From positions 2,169,501 to 2,233,500 of the forward strand of contig NZ_AP022672.1 of NCBI RefSeq assembly GCF_013374095.1: 64,000 nucleotides of DNA, given 5' to 3'. The position numbers and the translations under genes are program-made. A model generated the notes under the pieces. The model did not search any database. It saw nothing but the letters and a program-made list of their open reading frames with translations, and was not told the origin of the DNA. The stretch comes from Sphingomonas sp. HMP6 (GTDB taxonomy: Bacteria; Pseudomonadota; Alphaproteobacteria; Sphingomonadales; Sphingomonadaceae). The first letter of the stretch is position 1. The number at the start of each line of letters is the position of its first letter. Of this stretch, positions 57,200 to 64,000 are shown piece after piece.

Positions 57200-57934
57200 C
57201 TACTTCGTAAACCCAACCGTCAAATCAAACCGGATCCGCACCCACGCCCCGATCATCGGCTTGCCCCCAACCCGCGGAGGCCGCACCCGAAACTGCCATG
57301 CCGCCAGCCGCAACGCGCGCGACAGGCCGCCGCCCGGCGGGGATTCGTCGATCGAGCGGCAATTCTCGACGCGGTAATCGGGCGCGGTCTTGCACGCGAT
57401 CAGCGCCCAGCCCGTGCCCTTGCTATATTCTTTCAGATAGGGGGCCAGTTCGGCGTCGCGCGGCTCGCGATACCATTCGGCATTGTAGAGCGCACCGCCG
57501 CCCGGCCCCTGCCCCGGCCCGTATGCCGCCACGCTGTCGCGCCCGCTATCCTGCCCCGCGCCCTCGCCCTGCGCCGACGGGATCTTGCCGATATCGGACG
57601 CGGCAAACTCATCCGGGCTGAGCTGGATCAGCTTGGTCGGCGGGGCCTTCAGCGGCGATGGCGGCGGCGCGACCGGCGGGGGTGGTGCGGCCGACGCGGT
57701 CTTCACCGGGTTGCGCTTGCTGGCGACCTTGGCCTTTTGCGCTTCCTTCGAGACCGGCGGGCCGATCGGGCGCACGTCGAAGGTGGTCAGCTTGGGCTGT
57801 TTCTCGACCTTTTTGAACATCCCGCTGCCGAGCGTGGTCAGCAGCAGCAAAATGAGGCCCTCGACCACCAACGCAAGGACGATCCCGCGCCAGCGTGGCC
57901 GGTCCGATGCGGAACTATAGGACTCGGCGCTCAT
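57200..57934 (-). CDS. TonB-like periplasmic-spanning protein
   Basis: A 244-residue protein with a cytoplasmic N-terminus, one membrane helix (GIVLALVVEGLILLLLTTLG, about 17-36) and a Pro/Lys/Ala-rich spacer (APPPPVAPPPSPLKAPP). The C-terminal domain of about 90 residues (WALIACKTAPDYRVENC, LRLAAWQFRVRPPRV, GAWVRIRFDLTVGF) has the layout of a TonB C-terminal domain. It could energise a TonB-dependent receptor such as the one at 20-22 kb. No exbB or exbD is adjacent. Confidence 0.82.
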   Translation of the reverse strand: MSAESYSSASDRPRWRGIVLALVVEGLILLLLTTLGSGMFKKVEKQPKLTTFDVRPIGPPVSKEAQKAKVASKRNPVKTASAAPPPPVAPPPSPLKAPPTKLIQLSPDEFAASDIGKIPSAQGEGAGQDSGRDSVAAYGPGQGPGGGALYNAEWYREPRDAELAPYLKEYSKGTGWALIACKTAPDYRVENCRSIDESPPGGGLSRALRLAAWQFRVRPPRVGGKPMIGAWVRIRFDLTVGFTK

Positions 57935-58025
57935 CGCTGGCTTGCCTAGGGCGCGATGTGCCGCACCGCAACAGAGACTGGATTAAGCGAGGGTGACCTT
58001 TTGTTCACGTGATGCGGCATTTCAC

Positions 58026-58061
58026 AAGACCGCTCCTCCCCTTCAGGGGAGGGGCGGTCTT
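58026..58061 (-). terminator. Terminator after the HerA-like ATPase gene
   Basis: A 16-base stem (AAGACCGCTCCTCCCC / GGGGAGGGGCGGTCTT, one wobble pair) with a four-base loop overlaps the last bases of the ATPase gene. On the minus strand the 3' arm ends in GGTCTTGTG. Confidence 0.7.
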
Positions 58062-59511
58062 ACCCCGCGTCGGCCGACGCCGTGGTCCACCCCAGCGCCG
58101 GCACGGTGACCGAGCGCTTCCCCGCGAGATCGATCCGCGTGACGAGCAACCCGCGCCCCTCGATATAGCCGAGCACCCGCCGCGCGCGGCCGATCGAGGA
58201 AGTGCCATAGGTGCGCGCCAAATCCTCGTCGCTGGGGCACGGTGCGCCTTCGCGCGCGGCGCGGGCGACCAACAGGAAACAGCCGAGCATTTCATCGGGC
58301 AGATCATCCGCCACCGCGATCACCTCCGCCCATTCCTCATCAAGCCCGTCGAAAATCCCCGCGCGCGCCGCCGCGAGTCGCCGCGAGAAGGCCGATGGAT
58401 CGAGCGGGGCCGGATGCACCCCGACCATCCGGCAGCGCACCTGAAAATCCTGATACAGCACCGATGCCGGGCGCGACGCCGCGTCGGGATCGGCGACGAT
58501 CGCGTGGAGCACGTCGCCGATGACCTGCGCCAGTTGCGCGGCGTCATAGCGTGGCTCGGCGGGCGCGCGATCGGGTTCTGCCACCGTTTCGATCCGGTCG
58601 AGCACTTGCTCCGCGCGCGGTGGGCGCGGCGGCGGTGGCGCGGGGCGCACCGGCTCCTCCATTTCGGCGAACAGGAATTGCCGCATTTCGCCCGCTTGCT
58701 GTTGCGGCAAGGGGGTCAGCGTCGGGCCGCCACCGCGTGATCCGGTCTCGACCGCGCCGATCCGGATCGCCACCGGCCGCCGCGATACCGCCGGGCCGAG
58801 CGCGAGGAAAGTGCCGCGCGCGAGATCGCGAATCTGCTCCGCCTGGCGCCGCTCCATGCCGAGCAGATCGGCCGCGCGCGCCATGTCGATGTCGAGGAAG
58901 GTGCGGCCCATCAGGAAATTCGAGGCTTCAGCGGCGACATTCTTGGCGAGCTTGGCGAGGCGCTGCGTCGCGATGATCCCGGCAAGCCCACGCTTGCGCC
59001 CGCGACACATGAGGTTGGTCATCGCGCCCAAGGACGCGCGCCGCACTTCCTCGGTCACCTCCGCGCCCTGCGACGGCGCGAAGACTTGCGCTTCATCGAC
59101 CACCACGAGCGCCGGGTACCAATGTTCGCGTGGCGCATCGAACAGCGCCGACAGGAACGCGGCGGCGCAGCGCATCTGCCCCTCCATCTCCAGCCCCTCT
59201 AGATCGAGCACGACGGAGGTGCGATGTTCCCGGATTCTCGCACCGAACTTTGCAACTTCGGCGATCGAATATTCCGATGCGGAAATCGCGATATGGCCGT
59301 ACGCGTCGCCCAAAGTGACGAAATCACCCTCGGGATCGATGATGATTTGCTGCACCTGCGCCGCGCTGCGTTCGAGTAAGCGCCTGAGAAGATGCGATTT
59401 TCCCGAACCGGAATTGCCCTGGACAAGCAACCGCGTCGCCAGCAATTCCTCCAGATCGATCGGCACGGACTGACCCGCGCCGTCGAGCCCCATGTCGACC
59501 TGAAACGTCAT
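58060..59511 (-). CDS. HerA-like DNA-translocase-type ATPase
   Basis: A 483-residue ATPase of the HerA/FtsK (DUF87) type. Walker A is GNSGSGKSH (32-40), Walker B LVVVDEAQ (about 135-142), and FLMGRTFLDIDMARAADLLGM follows. A Pro-rich linker (about 285-310) joins a C-terminal domain with a winged-helix look (DEDLARTYGTSSIGRARRVLGYIEGRGLL). HerA proteins pump DNA, with the nuclease NurA in archaea, and drive several phage-defence systems; no nuclease partner is adjacent. The ATG at 59511 gives the family start. Confidence 0.88.
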   Translation of the reverse strand: MTFQVDMGLDGAGQSVPIDLEELLATRLLVQGNSGSGKSHLLRRLLERSAAQVQQIIIDPEGDFVTLGDAYGHIAISASEYSIAEVAKFGARIREHRTSVVLDLEGLEMEGQMRCAAAFLSALFDAPREHWYPALVVVDEAQVFAPSQGAEVTEEVRRASLGAMTNLMCRGRKRGLAGIIATQRLAKLAKNVAAEASNFLMGRTFLDIDMARAADLLGMERRQAEQIRDLARGTFLALGPAVSRRPVAIRIGAVETGSRGGGPTLTPLPQQQAGEMRQFLFAEMEEPVRPAPPPPRPPRAEQVLDRIETVAEPDRAPAEPRYDAAQLAQVIGDVLHAIVADPDAASRPASVLYQDFQVRCRMVGVHPAPLDPSAFSRRLAAARAGIFDGLDEEWAEVIAVADDLPDEMLGCFLLVARAAREGAPCPSDEDLARTYGTSSIGRARRVLGYIEGRGLLVTRIDLAGKRSVTVPALGWTTASADAG

Positions 59512-59636
59512 CGCGCTCGCATGAACGATGCCGGGGGGCGGGGGCAAGCGCTAACGCGCGTCGATCGGCCGGGGGTCTATCGTCCGGCTCTATTCCGTCC
59601 TGCCGCCTGCCGTGATTCTCTGCTACAGGGGTCGCC

Positions 59637-60188
59637 ATGCACACACCCAGCCAGCACCTCACCACCCGCACCGGGTTCGACTTTCACGTCCGTCCGGCCT
59701 GCCCCGAGGATGAAGGGACGGTCGCCGAGTTCTTCACACACGTCACGCGCGAGGATTTGCGCTTCCGCTTCCTGACCGGCCTGTCCGAGGTCGGCCACGC
59801 CCAGATCGTCGCGCTGACACATGTCGACCATCGGTGGTCTGAGAATTTCCTGGCCTTCACCAACGACGGATCGACGATGATCGCCACCGCGATGCTCGCC
59901 TGCGATGCGACGTTCGAGCATGGCGAGGTCGCGATCGCGCTGTCGAAGGATTACAAGCTTCACGGCATCGGCTGGGAATTGCTGGCGCATGTCGCGCGCT
60001 TTGCCGAGGCCAAGGGCGTGCGCGTGCTCGAGGCGATCGAATCGCGCGAGAACCACGCTGCGATCGAACTGGAGCGCGACATGGGCTTCACGGTCGAACC
60101 CTATCCGGGCGACGACAGCTTGCTGCTGGTCAGCCGGAAACTGATGGCCGATGGCTTGCCGCCGGGGGCATATCCGCGCGCGATGTGA
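59637..60188 (+). CDS. GNAT family N-acetyltransferase
   Basis: A 183-residue acetyltransferase. FHVRPACPEDEGTVAEFF, LRFRFLTGLSEVGHAQ, the strand-loop ALSKDYKLHGIGWELLAHVARFAEAKG and SRENHAAIELERDMGF define the fold. LRFRF and ALTHVDH resemble the acetyltransferase domain attached to acyl-CoA synthetase-like proteins (Pat type). It may therefore tune acyl-CoA or acetate metabolism; its convergent neighbour is acetate kinase, two bases away. The acceptor is not known. Confidence 0.88.
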   Translation: MHTPSQHLTTRTGFDFHVRPACPEDEGTVAEFFTHVTREDLRFRFLTGLSEVGHAQIVALTHVDHRWSENFLAFTNDGSTMIATAMLACDATFEHGEVAIALSKDYKLHGIGWELLAHVARFAEAKGVRVLEAIESRENHAAIELERDMGFTVEPYPGDDSLLLVSRKLMADGLPPGAYPRAM

Positions 60189-60190
60189 GG

Positions 60191-61180
60191 CTATGATGTA
60201 AGAGCGGCGACGTGCCGCGCGATCTGCAGCCCCTCCTGCGCGGGCATGGTGTGCGCAGGGATGGGGCCGGCAAAGGCGAGGTCGCTGCAAATGGCGGCGC
60301 GCACTGCCGCGTCGTGTTCGCCGATCCCGCCGGTAAAGACGATCAGATCGGCACCCCCCAGCGTCACGAGCATCCCCGCAATCGCCTTTGCGACCGAGCG
60401 GCAGAAGATACGGATCGCAAGGTCCGCAGCGGCGTCCCCGGCGGCATGCAGCACACGCAAATCGGACGACCGCCCCGACAGGCCGAGCAGCCCGGATTGC
60501 CGGTCGATCACCGCTTCGAGCGCTGCTGCATCCAGGCCGCGTTCGCGCAGCAGATAGAGCAACACGCCCGGATCGATATCGCCGGTGCGCGTGCCCATCA
60601 CCACGCCGCCCGACGGGGTCAGCCCCATGCTGGTGTCGACCGAACGCCCGCCCCGCACCGCCGTCACGCTCGCGCCATTGCCGAGATGGGCGATGATCAG
60701 CCGCTCGGGCACCGCGTCGCCGAGCTGCGCCAGGATCGATTCGCACGATAGTCCGTGGAATCCATAGCGGCGGATGCCTTCCCCCCGCAGGTCGGCCGGT
60801 AGCGGCAGGACCGCCGCCACATCGGGCAGATCGGCATGGAAGCCGGTATCGAAGCACGCGACTTGCGGCACATCGGGATAGCGCGCCTCCGCCTGCGCGA
60901 TCATCGCCAATGCCGCCGGGCCATGGAGCGGCGCAAAGGCGGAAGCCCGCTCCAATCGGGCAAGAACCGCCGGATCGATCAGCACCGGCGCGAACAGGTC
61001 GACGCCGCCATGGACGATGCGGTGGCCAATCGCGTCGGGTCGCAGATCGCCGATCGACCCGAACGGGTCGCCATCCGCATGCCTGACTTCCCCGGCCGAT
61101 ACCTCGACCACCGCCTGCCCCGCGTCATACCACCCGAACTTCACCGACGACGACCCGCCGTTGAGGGTCAGGACGCGCAT
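60191..61180 (-). CDS. ackA: Acetate kinase, compact form
   Basis: A 329-residue acetate/propionate-family kinase making ATP and acetate from acetyl phosphate. VLTLNGGSSSVKFG, GHRIVHGG, FDTGFHADLP, RRYGFHGLSCES, IIAHLGNGASVTAVRGG, MGTRTGDIDPG and FTGGIGEHD are present. The family is usually about 400 residues, so several surface loops are shortened, though all signature motifs remain. The start overlaps the phosphoketolase stop by one base; an alternative Met lies four codons upstream (61192). It is coupled to xfp. Confidence 0.94.
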   Translation of the reverse strand: MRVLTLNGGSSSVKFGWYDAGQAVVEVSAGEVRHADGDPFGSIGDLRPDAIGHRIVHGGVDLFAPVLIDPAVLARLERASAFAPLHGPAALAMIAQAEARYPDVPQVACFDTGFHADLPDVAAVLPLPADLRGEGIRRYGFHGLSCESILAQLGDAVPERLIIAHLGNGASVTAVRGGRSVDTSMGLTPSGGVVMGTRTGDIDPGVLLYLLRERGLDAAALEAVIDRQSGLLGLSGRSSDLRVLHAAGDAAADLAIRIFCRSVAKAIAGMLVTLGGADLIVFTGGIGEHDAAVRAAICSDLAFAGPIPAHTMPAQEGLQIARHVAALTS

Positions 61181-63579
61181 CACCGTGTCCATTGCCAGTC
61201 GCGCACCTCGGGCAAATCCTCGCCATGCTCGGCGATATGGAGCTTGTGGCGCTCGATCGCGGTCCAATAGACGGCGCGGGCATTCGGGACCATGTGCGCG
61301 AGGCGCGGAATGCGCTCGATCGCGTCGAGCGCAAGGCGGTAGCGATCGAGATCGTTGAGCACGACCATGTCGAACGGCGTGGTCGTCGTGCCCTCCTCCT
61401 TATAGCCGCGCACATGGAAGTTATCGTGGTTGGGCCGCCGATAGGTCAGCCGGTGCACCAACGTCGGATAGCCGTGGAATGCGAACACGACTGGCTTGTC
61501 GGCGGTGAACAGCGCCGTGAAGGCCCGGTCGTCGAGGCCGTGCGGATGCTCGGATTGGGGTTGCAGCACCATCAGATCGACGACGTTGACCACCCGGATG
61601 CGGATGTCGGGCACGTGCTGGCGCAGCAGCGTGACCGCCGCCATCGTCTCCAGCGTCGGCACGTCACCCGCGCACGCCATCACGACGTCAGGCTCGCCCG
61701 CATCGCTGGCGAAGTCCCAAATTCCTGCCCCGGTCGTGCAATGCCGCACCGCATCGTCGATCCCGAGCCATTGCCATTCGGGCTGCTTGCCCGCGACGAT
61801 GACGTTCACATAGCCGCGGCTGCGCAGGCAATGATCGGCCACCGACAACAGGCAGTTCGCATCGGCCGGCAGATAGATGCGCGCGACCTCCGCCTTCTTG
61901 TTGGCGACGTGATCGAGGAAACCAGGATCCTGATGCGACAGGCCATTATGGTCTTGCCGCCAGACATGCGAGGTCAGCAGATAGTTGAGCGACGCGATCG
62001 GCCGCCGCCACGGAATGCCACGCGTCACCTTGAGCCATTTGGCGTGCTGATTGACCATCGAATCGACGATGTGGACGAACGCTTCGTAGCAACTGAACAG
62101 CCCGTGCCGCCCAGTCAGCAAATAGCCCTCTAACCAGCCCTGGCAGAGATGCTCGCTCAGCACCTCCATCACGCGCCCGTCGCGGTCGAGATGCTCGTCG
62201 ACCGCCTCGGTCTCCGCCATCCACGCCTTGCCCGTCACGTCGTAGACTGCCTGCAAGCGATTCGAGGCGGTCTCGTCGGGGCCGAAGAGTCGGAAATTGG
62301 CGGTGGCCATGTTGAGCGCCATCACGTCGCGCAGATAGTTGCCGAGCGTAGCGGTCGCCGCCGCCTTCACCGCACCGGGATCGGGGACGGCGATGGCGTG
62401 GTCGCGGAAATCGGGCAGGACGAGCGGCTTGAGCAGTTCGCCACCATTGGCATGCGGGTTCGAACCCATCCGGCGGTGGCCGGTGGGGCTAAGCGACGCA
62501 TACTCCTCGCGGAACTTGCCGGTCTCGTCGAACAACTCGTGCGCGTCATAGCTTTTGAGCCAGGCCTCGAGCTGAACGAGATGCTCGGGATCCTTGAAGT
62601 CGGCGATCGGCACTTGATGCGCGCGCCACGTTCCCTCAACTGGCTTGCCGTCGACGAATTTCGGCCCAGTCCAGCCCTTGGGCGTCTGCAGCACGATCAT
62701 CGGCCAGCGTCGCCGCACTGGATCGCTCGCACCATGGCGTGCCTCGGCCTGGATATCCTGGATCTCCGCCAACACGCGGTCCATCGTCGCGGCGAGCAAT
62801 TGGTGCACCACCGCCGGATCATCGCCCGCCACGAAATACGGTTCGTGGCCGTAACCGCGCATAAGATCGGTCAGTTCTTCGCGCCCGATCCGCGCCAGCA
62901 CGGTCGGATTGGCGATCTTGAAGCCGTTGAGATGCAGGATCGGCAGCACCGCGCCATCGCGCGCCGGGTTGAGGAATTTGTTGCTGTGCCAACTCGTCGC
63001 GAGCGCGCCCGTTTCGGCCTCGCCATCACCGACGACGCAAGCGACGATCAGGTCGGGGTTGTCGAACACCGCGCCATACGCATGCGCCAGCGAGTACCCA
63101 AGCTCCCCGCCCTCATGGATCGACCCCGGCGTCTCGGGCGCGACATGGCTCGGGATGCCGCCGGGCCACGAGAACTGCCGGAACAGCCGGTCCATCCCGC
63201 CGGTGCTGCGCTCGATCGCGGGATAGCGCTCGGTATAGGAGCCTTCGAGATAGGTGTTGGCGACCAACCCCGGTCCGCCATGGCCCGGCCCGATCACCGC
63301 GATCATGTTGAGATCGTGCGCGACGATCAGCCGGTTGAGGTGGACGTAGAGCAAGTTCAGCCCCGGCGTCGTACCCCAATGCCCCAGCAGCCGCGTTTTG
63401 ACGTCGGCAAGCGTCAGCGGCCGATCGAGTAGCGGATTGGCCCGCAGATAGATCTGCCCGACCGACAGATAATTCGCCGCGCGCCAATAGCCATGCATCC
63501 GGCGCAGCATATCGGGCGACAAAGGGTCGGACGGGAGTGACAAGTCCGCCGGTACGGCGGACGCGATCGGATCGGACAT
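61180..63579 (-). CDS. xfp: Phosphoketolase (xylulose-5-P/fructose-6-P)
   Basis: A 799-residue thiamine-diphosphate enzyme splitting xylulose 5-phosphate (or fructose 6-phosphate) with phosphate into acetyl phosphate and a smaller sugar phosphate. [54 protein letters not shown] and SNPHANGG are family hallmarks. The length matches XFP. With the coupled acetate kinase it forms a short path from pentose or hexose phosphates to acetate plus ATP that bypasses lower glycolysis; acetyl-CoA would need pta, not seen here. Confidence 0.96.
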   Translation of the reverse strand: MSDPIASAVPADLSLPSDPLSPDMLRRMHGYWRAANYLSVGQIYLRANPLLDRPLTLADVKTRLLGHWGTTPGLNLLYVHLNRLIVAHDLNMIAVIGPGHGGPGLVANTYLEGSYTERYPAIERSTGGMDRLFRQFSWPGGIPSHVAPETPGSIHEGGELGYSLAHAYGAVFDNPDLIVACVVGDGEAETGALATSWHSNKFLNPARDGAVLPILHLNGFKIANPTVLARIGREELTDLMRGYGHEPYFVAGDDPAVVHQLLAATMDRVLAEIQDIQAEARHGASDPVRRRWPMIVLQTPKGWTGPKFVDGKPVEGTWRAHQVPIADFKDPEHLVQLEAWLKSYDAHELFDETGKFREEYASLSPTGHRRMGSNPHANGGELLKPLVLPDFRDHAIAVPDPGAVKAAATATLGNYLRDVMALNMATANFRLFGPDETASNRLQAVYDVTGKAWMAETEAVDEHLDRDGRVMEVLSEHLCQGWLEGYLLTGRHGLFSCYEAFVHIVDSMVNQHAKWLKVTRGIPWRRPIASLNYLLTSHVWRQDHNGLSHQDPGFLDHVANKKAEVARIYLPADANCLLSVADHCLRSRGYVNVIVAGKQPEWQWLGIDDAVRHCTTGAGIWDFASDAGEPDVVMACAGDVPTLETMAAVTLLRQHVPDIRIRVVNVVDLMVLQPQSEHPHGLDDRAFTALFTADKPVVFAFHGYPTLVHRLTYRRPNHDNFHVRGYKEEGTTTTPFDMVVLNDLDRYRLALDAIERIPRLAHMVPNARAVYWTAIERHKLHIAEHGEDLPEVRDWQWTR

Positions 63580-63680
63580 CGGAATTCCTCAGATCGCAAG
63601 CAAGACCAATGCATAGGCCATCCGGCGCGGGTTCGGAAGGGTCGGCAGCAATCGCCGCTGCCGACCCAAGTCCGTGCGGT

Positions 63681-64000
63681 TCATTGGCTTTGCCAGCCGC
63701 CGCCGAGCGCCTGAAACAATGACACGCGCGCGTTCAGCAGATCGGTCCGCAATTGCACCCGCGAGAGATCGACCGAGAGCAAGGCGCGCTGTGCGTCAAG
63801 CTGTTCGAGATAGGGGCTATACCCGGCGCGGTAACGATTGGTCGCATGCCGCAACGTTTCCGCCACCGCCACGCGCTGCGCGCGCAAGACGCGGTCCTGT
63901 TCGGTCAGCCGGTCGATCGCCGCAAGCGCATCCTCGGCCTCACGGAACGCCTGGAGGGCGACGCGCTGGTAGGCAAACGCCGCCTGATCGCGGCGCGCGG
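63681..64000 (-). CDS. TolC/NodT-type outer-membrane efflux factor, 3' end
   Basis: Only the last 106 residues are in the window; the gene continues past 64000. REAEDALAAIDRLTEQ, LRHATNRYRAGYSPYLEQLDAQRALLSVDLSRVQL and LFQALGGGWQ are the terminal alpha-barrel helices and closing motif of RND-linked outer-membrane factors (NodT family). It probably pairs with a membrane-fusion protein and RND pump encoded beyond the window edge. Confidence 0.9.
   Translation of the reverse strand, partial: ARRDQAAFAYQRVALQAFREAEDALAAIDRLTEQDRVLRAQRVAVAETLRHATNRYRAGYSPYLEQLDAQRALLSVDLSRVQLRTDLLNARVSLFQALGGGWQSQ

Overview
The window is a GC-rich, gene-dense piece of an alphaproteobacterial chromosome, most probably from a member of the Sphingomonadales (Sphingomonas or a close relative). 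This is inferred from recognised gene families and gene order, not from a database search. Pointers are a ruvC-ruvA-ruvB locus next to yebC, a gapR-DUF1244-pyk block, a zinc-less ribosomal protein L36, DUF2093 next to xseA, an lgt-MidA-GNAT-pgeF string, class I polyhydroxyalkanoate (PHA) genes, a large TonB-dependent receptor, and several families of paired palindromic extragenic repeats of a kind common in sphingomonads. No tRNA, rRNA, CRISPR array, insertion sequence or phage gene was recognised.

Layout. 1-5 kb: an anchored LprI-like protein and the Holliday-junction genes ruvC, ruvA and ruvB, with a ParD/ParE-type toxin-antitoxin pair lodged between ruvA and ruvB; then yebC, gapR and a DUF1244 gene. 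5-14.5 kb: pyk, an AT-richer unknown gene, a HAD phosphatase, rpmJ, a DUF4136 lipoprotein coupled to an M14 carboxypeptidase, gpmA, purE and purK, and secreted unknowns. 14.5-22.4 kb (all minus strand): a small beta-rich protein, a double-length M16 peptidase, a penicillin-acylase-like hydrolase and a TonB-dependent receptor. 22.5-32.9 kb: clpB, an M23 peptidase lipoprotein, DUF2093 and xseA, purD (divergent from xseA, the two start codons sharing one base), a membrane-anchored helix-hairpin-helix protein, an orphan Tat-exported molybdenum hydroxylase and hemH.

33-43.5 kb: phaB, a 313-base intergenic region packed with inverted repeats, a glycine-zipper protein, a phytase-like esterase, rpmB, tadA, a CNNM/CBS transporter-like protein, an acyl-CoA ligase, then lgt, midA, a GNAT and pgeF. 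43.6-55.6 kb: a cystathionine gamma-synthase family enzyme, a polytopic membrane protein, an adenine/adenosine deaminase, murA, a Crp-family regulator, clpS, a phasin, phaC, an aminotransferase, a TauE/SafE permease and a thioesterase. 55.7-64 kb: an AT-richer gene with PIN-like signatures, a TonB-like protein, a HerA-like ATPase, a GNAT, a phosphoketolase-acetate kinase pair, and the 3' end of an outer-membrane efflux factor.

Most genes are housekeeping. The genes that work together in view are RuvABC (branch migration and resolution), PurE/K/D (purine synthesis), PhaB with the phasin and PhaC (PHA storage), Xfp with AckA (sugar phosphate to acetate plus ATP), and GpmA with Pyk (lower glycolysis). 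The best candidates for something undescribed are the toxin-antitoxin pair fused into ruv translation, the hairpin-dense intergenic region at 33.7-34.0 kb, the two AT-richer unknown genes, and the repeat pairs that supply a Shine-Dalgarno sequence or a start codon to a neighbouring gene.
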